A stretch of DNA of 64,000 bases. Source: Endoryza foliicola (lineage in GTDB: Bacteria > Bacteroidota > Bacteroidia > Chitinophagales > Chitinophagaceae). This document shows, piece by piece, positions 1 through 9,360 of this stretch. Below the pieces are notes generated by a model. It saw nothing but the letters and a program-made list of their open reading frames with translations, had not been told where the DNA came from and did no database searches. The position numbers and the translations under genes are program-made. The DNA lies in the NCBI GenBank assembly GCA_965226965.1, contig OZ245715.1:124001-188000 (forward strand). Reading direction: 5' to 3'. Each line of letters begins with the position of its first letter. Positions within the stretch are counted from its first letter, which is position 1.

Positions 1-106
1 TAGTAGTTTGTCCGAATGTTTCTTGAAACACAATTTGGGTGTGTCCTATTAAAACGGTAGACAACAATAAAAAACTAAGAATATAGTATTTCACTATACT
101 TTTCAC
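1..106 (-). CDS. Secreted protein, N-terminal fragment cut by window edge
   Basis: An open minus-strand frame starts at a GTG at 106-104 and runs off the left edge, giving about 35 residues. It reads as a signal peptide: a short basic start (VKSIVKYY), a hydrophobic core (ILSFLLLSTVLIG) and a likely cleavage site after HTQ. The mature part begins IVFQETFGQ, a style seen at the N-terminus of many secreted Bacteroidota proteins. A second GTG four codons downstream is an alternative start. The function cannot be told from this fragment, and the lack of an ATG lowers confidence. Confidence 0.45.
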   Translation of the reverse strand, partial: MKSIVKYYILSFLLLSTVLIGHTQIVFQETFGQTT

Positions 107-331
107 GGTATGAGTATTGGGTTACGAATCACCTGCATCAACAGTTTTCATTACCTATTTAGTATGCATTATAAAAAAACCACTATAAACTGCTAAAAAA
201 GTATCAAAGTGTATTTCTAATATTATTATTTAGTTAGACCTTGTTTTCACGAATGTTTCACTCAAGTACCCTCAAAGGCAAGATTGAAAAATGCAATTAG
301 TTGAACATAAATTGTTACGAAGTAGGATGAA

Positions 332-359
332 AAAAGCCATCAGTTAAACTGATGGCTTT
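332..359 (-). terminator. Rho-independent terminator of the thioredoxin gene
   Basis: A 13-bp perfect stem (333-345 with 347-359) and a one-base loop centre are followed on the minus strand by a run of T (A-run at 332-337 on +). It begins 4 nt beyond the thioredoxin stop codon, as expected for a monocistronic gene. Bases 107-330 upstream are AT-rich and hold no gene I can support. Confidence 0.85.
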
Positions 360-362
360 CTT

Positions 363-740
363 TTATGCATTTTCTTCTTTCGGTTTTGCCAATAATCGCT
401 CCTCAATTACCTGCTTAAAAATATTCTTCGGAAAAGCTCCCGGCTGCAGCATCGGATTTCCTTCTACTGGAATGAACAAGAAGGTAGGAATGCTTTGAAT
501 TCCGAATACGGAACTCAATTCCAATTCAGCTTCTGTATCTACTTTGTAAATCAATAGCTTTCCCTCGTACTCCTTACTCAATTCTTCCAAAATAGGTGCT
601 ACCTGTTTGCAGGGACCACACCAATCGGCATAGAAATCAATGATTGCAGGGAGATTACCCGTGTATTTCCATTCCTTTTCTGTATCGTAATTAAAGACCT
701 TCTCCTTGAAATCAGCGGTGGTCATTTTGATAGTAGACAT
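363..740 (-). CDS. trxA: Thioredoxin
   Basis: A 125-residue cytoplasmic thioredoxin, a dithiol-disulfide reductant. The active site is W40-C41-G-P-C44 in the context FYADWCGPCK. The cis-proline loop SIPTF and the preceding VDTE strand are present, so the fold is complete. It has no signal peptide. Its length is slightly above the usual 105-110 residues because of an N-terminal extension. It is monocistronic: a strong terminator follows the stop, and the upstream 220 bases hold no gene. A TATTTTTG box lies about 20 bases before the start, but I see no well-spaced -33 element. Confidence 0.93.
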   Translation of the reverse strand: MSTIKMTTADFKEKVFNYDTEKEWKYTGNLPAIIDFYADWCGPCKQVAPILEELSKEYEGKLLIYKVDTEAELELSSVFGIQSIPTFLFIPVEGNPMLQPGAFPKNIFKQVIEERLLAKPKEENA

Positions 741-964
741 GTTCTTATACTTTTTTACAAAAATACCTTTAATCTATGTTAGGAAATGTAACCCAAATCA
801 CATTTTTGAATAATTCAATCCAAACATATATAGGCAGCTATTGGGTCAGCATTTGGCAGCGTTTTTCGACAATGAAAAGGGCAAATACAAATTCAACAAC
901 AAAATGAAAGACAATAGCAGACTTCATGCTCCATTTCTTGCTCTTTGGTTTAGCATATCATTCA

Positions 965-2029
965 CTACCTCAACGCTTCCAAATACAATTGCTCACTCAT
1001 CTCATACAAATTCACACCATCATTGTTACACAATACAATAATTGTTACTCCAGATTTGGTAGCATGTATCCAATTAGAGGTAGCGCCTTCCATACCACCT
1101 GTGCGGTAATAGAATGGTTCTTTAAAATTTCCCCAGCCGGTAGACCCCCAAAAGCCATAAGCTGTATATCCCAATTTCTCATTAATGGTGAGTAATTTTT
1201 CCAATGCCTTCTTCCCTAACAATTTCCCTCCAAACAACGCACGATCCAATTTCAACAAGTCTGAAACCGTAGAATACATGCTTCCTGCTGCAAAAAAGTT
1301 CTCGGATACATATTTGGTTTCCGGTGTGAATGTTTTAGTAGAGTCGTTGTAGATATATCCTTTCGACCAATGTTTGTCTTCAACTTCCGGACGTGAAATA
1401 CCGGTTGAACTCATTTTAAGCGGTTGAAGTATTTCTTTTTTCAAGAGTTGCTCGAATGAAAGCCCACTCTGCTTCTCCAATATTTTTTGAAGCAAGATGT
1501 ACTCTACATTTCCGTATACCGATTCTGTTCCGGGCTCACGAACCAGCTTACCCGAACAATATTCCTTGATAAAAGCATCTAAATTCTTCTTCACCACATA
1601 AGGATTCACACCGGCTTCTCCCAACGGATCTTCAATACCTGAGCTATACGTAAGCATATGATGAATGGTTACTTTCGATTTCCCGGCACCCGTGTATTCA
1701 GGGAAATACGTTCCAATGGTAGCATCCAAGTCTATCTTACCTTGCTCCCATAACTTCATAACCAGTATGGCCGCGAAAGCTTTGGTGAAAGAAAGAATCC
1801 GAAATTTCGAATCGAGTGTGTGCATTTGATGTGTGGAACGATTGCGTTCACCCACCGCTTTCATCCAGGGTTTTCCTTGCTTATCAACCACTACTATTGT
1901 TCCATTGAATCCTTTTTTGTTGTGGTATTCATTTACAACGCTATCGAAAGCTGATTTCTGTGCAGCTAAACCGCTGTTAATAAATACAATTATTACAAGA
2001 ATGGCTATATTTTTTATACTGAGTTTCAT
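965..2029 (-). CDS. Exported serine hydrolase, beta-lactamase/PBP fold
   Basis: A 354-residue member of the Beta-lactamase (class C-like) family. An N-terminal signal peptide ends near LAAQ. The catalytic S80-F-T-K83 motif and the second-motif tyrosine in Y171-G-N173 are visible, and the C-terminal region has a Gly-rich RTGGMEG stretch at the place of the third (KTG-like) motif. Family members act as esterases, D-amino-acid peptidases or carboxypeptidases in the periplasm, and the substrate cannot be read from sequence. The 228-base gap to the next gene contains AAAACTCAAAACTT-like short repeats in inverted order (about 2070-2098 and 2218-2250). A second, unrelated-length member of the same family lies at 4803-5879. 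Confidence 0.85.
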   Translation of the reverse strand: MKLSIKNIAILVIIVFINSGLAAQKSAFDSVVNEYHNKKGFNGTIVVVDKQGKPWMKAVGERNRSTHQMHTLDSKFRILSFTKAFAAILVMKLWEQGKIDLDATIGTYFPEYTGAGKSKVTIHHMLTYSSGIEDPLGEAGVNPYVVKKNLDAFIKEYCSGKLVREPGTESVYGNVEYILLQKILEKQSGLSFEQLLKKEILQPLKMSSTGISRPEVEDKHWSKGYIYNDSTKTFTPETKYVSENFFAAGSMYSTVSDLLKLDRALFGGKLLGKKALEKLLTINEKLGYTAYGFWGSTGWGNFKEPFYYRTGGMEGATSNWIHATKSGVTIIVLCNNDGVNLYEMSEQLYLEALR

Positions 2030-2257
2030 TTTGATTGTTGGTGTGAATACTGGTGGATATTAAAGTCAAGTTATAAGTTTTGAGTTTTTGAGTTTTGTAC
2101 CGCTTCGCTGCACAATTTGTCGCAAAGTTTTTTGAAGTTAAAGAAGGTACACAAAGGTGTTTTTTAACCACAATTGTTCCTTTGCGCATTTTTGGCTCCG
2201 CCTCTTTCTTGGCGTTTCCCAAAACTCAAAACTTACAACTTAAAACTCAAGAACTTC

Positions 2258-2611
2258 TCAATTCTCATCAAATACTGCTTTATACACCGTTGCTCCTTCT
2301 TTCGCAAATTGAATTCTTCTGTTTGGCTTGTCTTTTAATTCTACGGTATCATTCACCGTAAAAGCTGCTTCTACTAATAGGTATCCGGTTCGCATTTTAA
2401 AGGTGGTGGTATACAAGGAATCTTTTACCACTTCTTGCAAAGGAAGTGCTTTGTCCCAATCCAATTTATTTCCATCACCCAATATACCAACCGTTTTAAT
2501 GTTTTGCTTTCCTTTAACCGTTAAGTAAACGGTTACTTCTCTTTCATAGGCCTTCTGAACACAGGAACTAAACAGCGTAACTGCGATAATTGTTAAAATA
2601 ATTGCTTTCAT
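2258..2611 (-). CDS. Small lipoprotein with immunoglobulin-like (E-set/CBM-like) domain
   Basis: A 117-residue protein with a lipoprotein signal (MKAIILTIIAVTLFSSC, lipid-bearing Cys at residue 17). The mature part is one beta-rich domain with the pattern TVGILGDGNKLDWDKALPL and, later, YLLVEAAFTVNDTVEL. This recalls the E-set/carbohydrate-binding folds that report on a folded polypeptide or sugar, but the likeness is only by eye. Its start codon overlaps the stop of the DoxX gene upstream by four bases, so the two are translationally coupled and probably act together. Confidence 0.6.
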   Translation of the reverse strand: MKAIILTIIAVTLFSSCVQKAYEREVTVYLTVKGKQNIKTVGILGDGNKLDWDKALPLQEVVKDSLYTTTFKMRTGYLLVEAAFTVNDTVELKDKPNRRIQFAKEGATVYKAVFDEN

Positions 2612-3096
2612 GCTTTCAATTTTTTAGAAATGAGATAATCAATACCGAAGCGACCACTCCCTAGAATCATGGTAAAAAGGTTGATCCATAAAAACCCTAA
2701 GGAAGCTAACATGTTCCACAATCCATTGTCCCACTGCTGCATAAAAGCCGCTACTGCCATAGTGCAGACACCAAGAAAGGAGAACAAACGGGTTTGGAAT
2801 CCCAGCATTAAGAATATACCCCCTACTCCCTCTGAGAAGGCTCCCATCCATGCCCAAAATACAGGGAACAAAGCAAACACGCCTCCGTATTCGGCCACGT
2901 CTTCCGGGAACCAATAAACCACTTCAAAAAGACCAAGATTTTTATCGGCTTCCGTCCAAGGAAGGCCAAACTTCGGCGATCCGAAGTTCACAGTGAACAA
3001 CCAACCACCTACAATTCTAGGAATGGCAAAAAGCAGGTCTTGCCACCAAAACGGCATATTGATGGGCGCCGTTAATTTGAGGAATAAGTTTCGCAT
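2608..3096 (-). CDS. DoxX family membrane protein
   Basis: A 162-residue inner-membrane protein with four hydrophobic helices. It has the DoxX hallmarks: an N-terminal RIVGGWLFTVNFGSPKFG stretch, then a Gly-rich GVGGIFLMLGFQTRLFSFLG segment in the third quarter. Family members are small quinone-linked or redox-associated membrane proteins of mixed function. The gene is the first of a two-gene unit with the overlapping small lipoprotein. Upstream at 3097-3221 is a short spacer with an imperfect inverted repeat (AATTTGAACC / GGTTCAAATT), which may be the terminator between it and the AraC gene. Confidence 0.8.
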   Translation of the reverse strand: MRNLFLKLTAPINMPFWWQDLLFAIPRIVGGWLFTVNFGSPKFGLPWTEADKNLGLFEVVYWFPEDVAEYGGVFALFPVFWAWMGAFSEGVGGIFLMLGFQTRLFSFLGVCTMAVAAFMQQWDNGLWNMLASLGFLWINLFTMILGSGRFGIDYLISKKLKA

Positions 3097-3221
3097 GTGT
3101 TATAATTTTCAACGAAACTCTTGCTTTCCGAACCCCTTAGTGCCCCATATTATAATTTGAACCCTCAATTAGTAGGTTCAAATTATGACTCGAGGGTTCA
3201 AATTCTTCAAATCATTGATTA

Positions 3222-4448
3222 TCAAACTAGTTTCTGCCTAATGTATTCTTGAGGAGAGAAGCCGGTATGCTTCTTAAAGGAGCGATTAAAAGTAGTTTTG
3301 CTATTAAACCCGGCTTCAAAAGCTAAGGAAAGTAGGGTTTGCTTCTGATGTTCGCCCTTTTTTAAAAGATCAATTACTGCTTCAACACGGTATTTATTGA
3401 TGAGATCATTAAAATTCAATCCAAAGCCTTTATTTATATACCTGCTGGCAAGTGAGATATTGGTATTCATTCTTTTCGCCAAGTCCAATAAACTGAGTTC
3501 CGGATCTTCGTACAGTTTTTCGGAAAGAATCAAAGTCTCCAGTTCCTGCTTCCATTCTTCTTTACTATGATCAGTGGTTCCTTCGGCTTCTAGCTCCAAA
3601 TCTTCCACCTCAACAAAATCATTGGCATTATAAGTAAGATACAGCGGTTGTTTTCCGCTGAGCACCAATACTTCATTGGAAGTTTGAAACAAGTCGCGAG
3701 CAAACACCAATTTTGAGATCACTGCATTCGAAAATCCTGCAATGGCAATATAGTAGCAGCAAAGCGCATAGCTAAGGAAATACCACCATGCTTCCGTATA
3801 GAAAAAGTCGAAGATCGATCCCATCACCGCAAAAACAAATCTGATGATGATAATGGTGAGAAAAGTAAACAGGAAATTGCGTACCCATTTGAAACTCAAT
3901 TCATCGGCATTGCTTAAGTAGAGAATGACCAAACTGCGGTAGCGATTGTAATAACGAATTGACAAAATGAAGTAAAAAACCATGATGGCGAACCCGGAAT
4001 ACTGGTACCAAGTGTCGAAATCACGATCCCTCCCATCGGCCAAAAAGTAATAATCACCTACCAGTAGTTTATCAGTCACTACAATTACAAGCGAATAAAG
4101 TAGATAAGCCGCAGCAGGAACAAAATGCAGCCAATCGCGCTGTTTAAACTTAAATCCGGGGTTCAATAAAGACTGAACATAGAAATAAATAATGGGACCA
4201 TAAAGATAGAGGTGCTGGAAAGGCACATAAAAAATAACATCTCGATAAGGCTGCTCATCGTACCAACCGGCGAAGCCCAACATCCAGGGAGAAATATACC
4301 ATGCCGAAAGAAACAAAAATGATCCCAACCAAAAATGTGAAGACCTCTTTTCGCGGTACGACTTTACAAAACAGAGCACGCTGTACACCAATGTGTGAAA
4401 AAAGAAAATCAATAACAGCGAACTGTATATGTTGAAACTGAACAGCAT
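3222..4448 (-). CDS. Membrane-bound AraC-family transcriptional regulator
   Basis: A 408-residue protein with about seven hydrophobic segments in residues 1-260 and a C-terminal AraC-type double helix-turn-helix (about 310-408: LLDLAKRMNTNISLASRYIN, then SLAFEAGFNSKTTFNRSFKK and FSPQEYIR). This layout is common in Bacteroidota: a membrane sensor fused to a DNA-binding domain. I chose the ATG at 4448. The frame stays open for 79 more codons to 4685, but that part is the translation of a purine-rich dispersed repeat (Leu/Phe/Ser/Pro-rich, not protein-like). The regulated genes are unknown; the DoxX pair next door is a candidate. Confidence 0.82.
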   Translation of the reverse strand: MLFSFNIYSSLLLIFFFHTLVYSVLCFVKSYREKRSSHFWLGSFLFLSAWYISPWMLGFAGWYDEQPYRDVIFYVPFQHLYLYGPIIYFYVQSLLNPGFKFKQRDWLHFVPAAAYLLYSLVIVVTDKLLVGDYYFLADGRDRDFDTWYQYSGFAIMVFYFILSIRYYNRYRSLVILYLSNADELSFKWVRNFLFTFLTIIIIRFVFAVMGSIFDFFYTEAWWYFLSYALCCYYIAIAGFSNAVISKLVFARDLFQTSNEVLVLSGKQPLYLTYNANDFVEVEDLELEAEGTTDHSKEEWKQELETLILSEKLYEDPELSLLDLAKRMNTNISLASRYINKGFGLNFNDLINKYRVEAVIDLLKKGEHQKQTLLSLAFEAGFNSKTTFNRSFKKHTGFSPQEYIRQKLV

Positions 4449-4625
4449 GGAAAGTGAAGATAAGGAAATACAGAGAAAGAAGAGGGGGGGAATACAGGAA
4501 ACGAGGATGAGAGGAGACGAGGATAGAGGAAATACAAAAAAGAAGAGGGAGAAGAACAGGGGGTAATATAAGAGCGAGGAAAAGAGGAGACGAGGATAGA
4601 GGAAATACAGAGGGTCTGCTAGCGC
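4449..4625 (-). repeat. Dispersed purine-rich repeat copy (GAGGAAATACAG type)
   Basis: The + strand is almost all purine: repeated units of GAGGAAATACA, GAGGAGACGAGGATA and AGAAGAGGG. This is the reverse complement of the polypyrimidine half of the composite repeats at 12.6, 14.0, 17.6, 21.9, 23.0 and 60.9 kb. It ends near the GCGCTGCG at 4622, the CCGCAGCG module in short form. It abuts the AraC gene start. Confidence 0.7.
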
Positions 4626-4639
4626 TGCGTAAAAAGTTA

Positions 4640-4790
4640 TTTGAATAATTTGACCACAGATAAACGAATTAGAACAGATTAGCACAGATTAGAGTTCGAG
4701 TATTCGATCATACTGATCAAATTTCAGCCCCTAATCTGTGTAAATCCGTTGTTTCGAATCTGGTGAATCTGTGGTTAAAAAATACGATTT
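4640..4790. repeat. Palindromic ACCACAGAT...ATCTGTGGT repeat
   Basis: The segment begins GACCACAGATAAACG and ends AATCTGTGGTTAAAA, with several CAGATTAG / CTAATCTGTG units inside, so it can fold on itself. The same arrangement occurs at 18085-18222 and in part at 21950-21990. Such CACAGAT repeats are frequent between genes in Bacteroidota; their role is not known to me. Confidence 0.65.
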
Positions 4791-4802
4791 CGAAGCAGCA
4801 AT

Positions 4803-5879
4803 CTACAATTTCATAAGCGCCTTCAACTTCTTCCACAAAGCCTCATCAAATCCCGATACCGCAAAGTTTGGATTTTGAGGATCGGACGCATCACCCATTC
4901 TTATCACTACAATATTTTGAGTAGGCAATACATATATCCGTTGATCACTGGCACCCATTGCCGCATACATATTTGAAGGTGCACTTGGAACCAAGGGACC
5001 GGTGTAAACCGTTTGTCCACCGGGGACCATATAAGTAGACTTCCCATTCAACCACCACAAATATCCATACGATGGGTTGATACTTTGAGAAGTAGAAGTG
5101 GCTTCATTGAAAAAAGTCTCGTTCAATACTTGTGAATTGTTCCATTTACCTTTATTCAATGCCAAGAGTCCAAATCGCGCCATGCTTCTAGTGTTGCTAT
5201 GATAAATTTTAAAAATCAATCCGTAGTTCCAAAAGCCATCCATTCCTAATGGCGACTTAATTTTTGCATTGAAATAATTTTCAAAACTCTGGCCACTGGC
5301 GCCGGCTACTACATCCATTAATTTCTGGAACACATTGTTATAACTCCAACGAGTACCCGCGTCGGCCATATAGGTCAAATTCGATTTAATTACAAAATCA
5401 CTGGAATCGCTCAACCCAGAGGTCATCGACAACAAGTGCTTCACCGTGATCAAATTTTCCTTTGCAAGAGGTGCACTAGTCCATCCCGTTCCCAAATATT
5501 GCGAAGCTTTATTATTGATACTCAACAAGCCTTCTTGCTGCGCAATCCCAATACTTGAGGATACCAGCGTTTTACCCGCACTGTTCCAGGGCCAGGTAGA
5601 ATCTTTGCCATGGCCATTGTAATATTCTTCCAGTACAATGCGCCCGTTTACCAAAATCATAAAGGATTTGGTATTCTTCTGAATTAAAAAGCTCCTGAGC
5701 GAAGCCAAGCTATCGGTTGTCCAATTAAGGGTTGAGATGTCTTTACGAGCCCAAGCTGTATCTGAATTCGACGGAAAATACATGGTTTCCGGCGTGCTTG
5801 GATTAGGAGAAGGCTCTGTTGACTTTTGACAGGCAAAAAAGGGCACAAAAAGTACAAGGATTAATAGTTTTCTAGTCAT
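4803..5879 (-). CDS. Lipoprotein serine hydrolase, beta-lactamase/PBP fold
   Basis: A 358-residue lipoprotein (MTRKLLILVLFVPFFAC, Cys17 in the lipobox) with the catalytic S100-A-G-K103 motif and the second-motif Y180-N-N182. The family covers esterases, 6-aminohexanoate-dimer hydrolase-like enzymes and class C beta-lactamase relatives. The WPWNSAGKTL and LLSMTSGLSD stretches are typical of the dimer-hydrolase-like branch. It is predicted to be anchored to a membrane facing the periplasm or outside. It stands alone between the CACAGAT repeat and the receptor gene. Its substrate is not evident. Confidence 0.85.
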   Translation of the reverse strand: MTRKLLILVLFVPFFACQKSTEPSPNPSTPETMYFPSNSDTAWARKDISTLNWTTDSLASLRSFLIQKNTKSFMILVNGRIVLEEYYNGHGKDSTWPWNSAGKTLVSSSIGIAQQEGLLSINNKASQYLGTGWTSAPLAKENLITVKHLLSMTSGLSDSSDFVIKSNLTYMADAGTRWSYNNVFQKLMDVVAGASGQSFENYFNAKIKSPLGMDGFWNYGLIFKIYHSNTRSMARFGLLALNKGKWNNSQVLNETFFNEATSTSQSINPSYGYLWWLNGKSTYMVPGGQTVYTGPLVPSAPSNMYAAMGASDQRIYVLPTQNIVVIRMGDASDPQNPNFAVSGFDEALWKKLKALMKL

Positions 5880-6004
5880 AAGTAGTGGATGTTAGGAACT
5901 GTATGACTAACGAAAAAGGATAAGGTTTATTGAGGTAACTGGTGATTTATCATATTCAATATAATTCTATATGTATTATTCGGAAGATATTAGCACACTC
6001 ATCA

Positions 6005-8410
6005 TCAGAATTTCAATGCATAACCCAACCTTACTACTTGAGTTTCATAATAGTCGGCGCTCGTATAATTAAAGCCTCCACCGGTGATGTGCTTCCGGAT
6101 AATCATTGTATTGAAAAGATCGGTGGCATTAATGAAAAATTCGGCCTTACCCTTTTGGATACTTCGCTTGAGTCCTGCATCTACTCCAAACCGCTGCTCT
6201 ATTCTACCCTGAGGGATAAGATCGGGAGCCAAATAAGTAGCCGCAACCTGTACATCGGTTTTATCGGCTATCTTCATTTGAAGGTTCAGCTTTATGGAAC
6301 CCGAATAAATCTCTTGCTTTTCAGATGTGTAAGTGATAGGTGTTGGGTAGAGGTTTACAGCAGAAAAAGCGTTGATCTGATTATGGTACCCGTTTACATT
6401 TAAGGTATAATTCAGCCAAGTATCTAACTTACCGGAGTACACCAATTCAATTCCGGTATTGAAACTCCTTCCGGCATTTTGCATTCCATTATAAATGATG
6501 GTACTTCCGGGAACAATGGTACCTATTCGTGTAATGGTTCCTGTTGCAAAGCGATGATAAAGGGCTGCGTAAAAATATCCCTGATCTCTGTTGGCGCGAA
6601 AGGCCAATTCTACACTATTAGTGTACTGTGGTTTCAAAGCAGGATTGCCCACTTTAATGATCTCCGCATCATCATACTTAGGGAAAACGCGAATATCTAG
6701 CTCCGCAGGGCGATCTACCCGCCTATTGAAAAACAAACTCAACTTTCGCTTCGCATCAAACTTGTAAGCCAGGCGCATGCTGGGAAATGGTTGCGTGTAT
6801 TGATATCCATCGCTTTTGTAAGTATTGTGATTGGGGTCTACCAAGTAGCGCACACGTACATACTCCATTCTCAGTCCGGCTTCTGCTTCCCACTTTGCTG
6901 TTTCGTAACTGTAGTTACTATAAATGGCCGGTATATCTTCTTTATATGTAGCCCAACCGCCTGCGTTCACATCAAGGGGAGAATTGATGCCGGGCTTGAA
7001 TTTCATGTTTGTTGGAATGTTTCGCCAGCGGTACTTAACCCCTGTTTCTAATTTTCCATACCGCAAGGGACGAATATAGTCGAAGGTAAAATCAGTTACG
7101 TGCTCATCGGAAAGTAACTTGAAACTATCCAGCCCGGTATAAGTAGGCAAGGAGTTCGTAAAAAAATATTTTTCATCTTCGCGATGAAAGGTATAGTTCA
7201 GTCCAACATTAATTACTTCGCCGGGGCGATCAAACTTGTGCTGGTAGGTGTTCATGGCGGTAACGGTTGTTTTCACTTCATCTTCAAGAAATTGCCAGAG
7301 TCGAGTTCTATTATTTAAGTTTGATTTGAAGAACGGCTCGTCGCCATTGTCTAATATTTTTTCTCTGCTGTATAAAACGGAGGAACTAAAAAGGTTGTTG
7401 GAGGAGATGTTCCAATCAAAACCGGTTCTTCCGGTAACTACGGTAGTTTTTCGATTTCTCTTAGTTTGCTGATAGATAGTATCTCCGTTATCATAGTATC
7501 GATCTACAAACTCGTTTTTATTGAGAGTGGGGTTGTAATAATAATCGCCTTGTAAAAACCAATTGATCTTGTTCTTCCGGTAGTTCACAGAGGCAGAAGG
7601 GTTGAGTTTGGGTGTGCCTTGAAATTGAGGGCGAATGGTAGGTAAGTTGGCTCTTTTCTCCCAAATGGCCCCTAGCCCTGTTGTCATGCCAATTTTACCC
7701 GACCAGCCTTCTTTTTTATTTTTTTTGAAGATGATATTGATGATACCTGCATTGCCATTAGCATCGTACTTAGCGGAAGGATTGTTGATGATTTCAATTC
7801 GCTCGATAGCTGAAGCCGGTATATTGTCTAAACTAGTTTGCGCACCAAAACCCGTAAGAGCCGTTTGCTTTCCATCCACCAAGACCGCCACCTTATCGCT
7901 ACCGCGAATCAAGATTTTACCGTCTTGAACCGTTACACCCGGAAGTGTTTGCATCACTTGCAAAATAGAGCCACCTGTTTGAGTAATATTAGAAGAAACA
8001 TTGATCACTTTCTTATCGAGCTTTGTATTTACCTCTTCTGTTTTTCCGGTAACTGAAACTTCTGAAAGTACTTTGGTTGCAGGCTCTAACTCGATGGTGG
8101 GAATCACTAAAAACTCTGCAAGAGAACCTACAAATAAATCAATGTTCTTAGGTTGGAAATTAGCACTGCTAATTTGTAAAAAATAGGACCCGGGCTTTAC
8201 ACCTGTTAACACGTAAGAACCGTCTTCTTTACTGATGGTACCTGTAACAAATCCGGAATCAACCTTTTTCTTCAGCAAGATGTTTATAAATGCAGGGCTT
8301 TCAGCAGATTGTTTTGCCTTCAATTTCCCTGACAGCGTCACCGAATTGACTTGGGCATGTAATAGTGTGCACCAAAAGACATAAAGAATAAAAAATAACC
8401 CTGACTTCAT
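6005..8410 (-). CDS. Outer-membrane beta-barrel receptor (TonB-dependent receptor-like)
   Basis: An 801-residue outer-membrane protein. After a signal peptide (cleavage near LLHAQ) comes a carboxypeptidase-D regulatory-like domain (about residues 22-110, GSYVLTGVKPGSYFLQI). A plug domain follows (about 125-230, with LPGVTVQDGKILIRGSDKVA and AKYDANGNAGIINIIF), then a long barrel ending in aromatic F-type C-terminus (LGYALKF). This matches the outer-membrane beta-barrel family seen in Bacteroidota, whose cargo is often unknown. No SusD-like partner lies beside it. It is divergent from the zincin lipoprotein gene at 8548, with a 137-base shared promoter region. Confidence 0.88.
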   Translation of the reverse strand: MKSGLFFILYVFWCTLLHAQVNSVTLSGKLKAKQSAESPAFINILLKKKVDSGFVTGTISKEDGSYVLTGVKPGSYFLQISSANFQPKNIDLFVGSLAEFLVIPTIELEPATKVLSEVSVTGKTEEVNTKLDKKVINVSSNITQTGGSILQVMQTLPGVTVQDGKILIRGSDKVAVLVDGKQTALTGFGAQTSLDNIPASAIERIEIINNPSAKYDANGNAGIINIIFKKNKKEGWSGKIGMTTGLGAIWEKRANLPTIRPQFQGTPKLNPSASVNYRKNKINWFLQGDYYYNPTLNKNEFVDRYYDNGDTIYQQTKRNRKTTVVTGRTGFDWNISSNNLFSSSVLYSREKILDNGDEPFFKSNLNNRTRLWQFLEDEVKTTVTAMNTYQHKFDRPGEVINVGLNYTFHREDEKYFFTNSLPTYTGLDSFKLLSDEHVTDFTFDYIRPLRYGKLETGVKYRWRNIPTNMKFKPGINSPLDVNAGGWATYKEDIPAIYSNYSYETAKWEAEAGLRMEYVRVRYLVDPNHNTYKSDGYQYTQPFPSMRLAYKFDAKRKLSLFFNRRVDRPAELDIRVFPKYDDAEIIKVGNPALKPQYTNSVELAFRANRDQGYFYAALYHRFATGTITRIGTIVPGSTIIYNGMQNAGRSFNTGIELVYSGKLDTWLNYTLNVNGYHNQINAFSAVNLYPTPITYTSEKQEIYSGSIKLNLQMKIADKTDVQVAATYLAPDLIPQGRIEQRFGVDAGLKRSIQKGKAEFFINATDLFNTMIIRKHITGGGFNYTSADYYETQVVRLGYALKF

Positions 8411-8547
8411 AAGCTAGCTATAGACAGCAAAGATACAACAGCACTATTAACAGATTCGTAAACTATTGGTTAACTCGGCGTCTACTACAGTTTGAGTATT
8501 TTTCTCTCAAGGAAATGGAAGGATTTTCGAGTAACAAACCAAAACAC

Positions 8548-9357
8548 ATGAAAAAATTATTCTTCCCCCTGGTAATGATTGTCTTGGCATTTGCTTGCAG
8601 CAAATCGGGCAGCACTCCGAATAATGGCAATAACAACAATGGAAACAATTCGGGCATTACGGCCCCTCCTGGCAGTCTCGGATTAAATAGTTTCTATAAA
8701 AAATACCTCGACGCTTCCGGTATTCCCATCGTAAGCTCGAGCGCCGTAGCAGATGAAGCACTGGTAAATGCTAAGAGCATCGTATTGGATATGATTGCAA
8801 ATATCCCCGATGCAAAACAAAAAATGATCGAAAACAAACTTCGGATCGGTATAATCGGAATCAATGAACGCCCCACACAAATGCCGGAGTACAGTGACTT
8901 ATATACCGCATTTCCCGGAACTGACTGGGACAATAGAGCTCGTGCCTACGGCGCAACACTCGCAAGACCACTCACTACAGACTGCGAAGAAAATCTTCGT
9001 TGCCAATCTACGCTCGATCGATACAAAGGCGAAGAAATTCTGACACATGAATTCGCCCATGCATTGCATGAGTTAGGTTTGAAATTCTCAGACCCAAGCT
9101 TTGATACTCAATTGAAAGCAGCATTCGACAATGCTAAAGCAAAAGGCCTTTGGACAAATACATATGCCATGTCTGATATCCGTGAATATTGGGCAGAAGG
9201 TGTTCAAGACTGGTACAATTGCAATTTAGAAGCCATCCCAACCAATGGAGTTCACAATCAAGTGAATACTCGCACTGAATTACAGTCGTATGATCCAATG
9301 CTGTATGCGCTTTGTGCGAAGTATTTTACGACTACGGCGAAGCATGGGTGTTATTGA
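8548..9357 (+). CDS. Lipoprotein with zincin (HExxH) metalloprotease-like domain
   Basis: A 269-residue lipoprotein. I chose the ATG at 8548, where MKKLFFPLVMIVLAFAC gives a clean lipobox, over an in-frame ATG 33 bases upstream. An Asn/Gly-rich linker (residues 21-38) separates the anchor from the domain. H167-E168-F-A-H171 is a zinc-binding helix, and a downstream E217 in YWAEGVQDW is a plausible third ligand, as in gluzincin/lethal-factor-like folds. It is predicted to be a surface or periplasmic peptidase; the substrate is unknown. A strong terminator lies 140 bases downstream. Confidence 0.7.
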   Translation: MKKLFFPLVMIVLAFACSKSGSTPNNGNNNNGNNSGITAPPGSLGLNSFYKKYLDASGIPIVSSSAVADEALVNAKSIVLDMIANIPDAKQKMIENKLRIGIIGINERPTQMPEYSDLYTAFPGTDWDNRARAYGATLARPLTTDCEENLRCQSTLDRYKGEEILTHEFAHALHELGLKFSDPSFDTQLKAAFDNAKAKGLWTNTYAMSDIREYWAEGVQDWYNCNLEAIPTNGVHNQVNTRTELQSYDPMLYALCAKYFTTTAKHGCY

Positions 9358-9360
9358 GGG

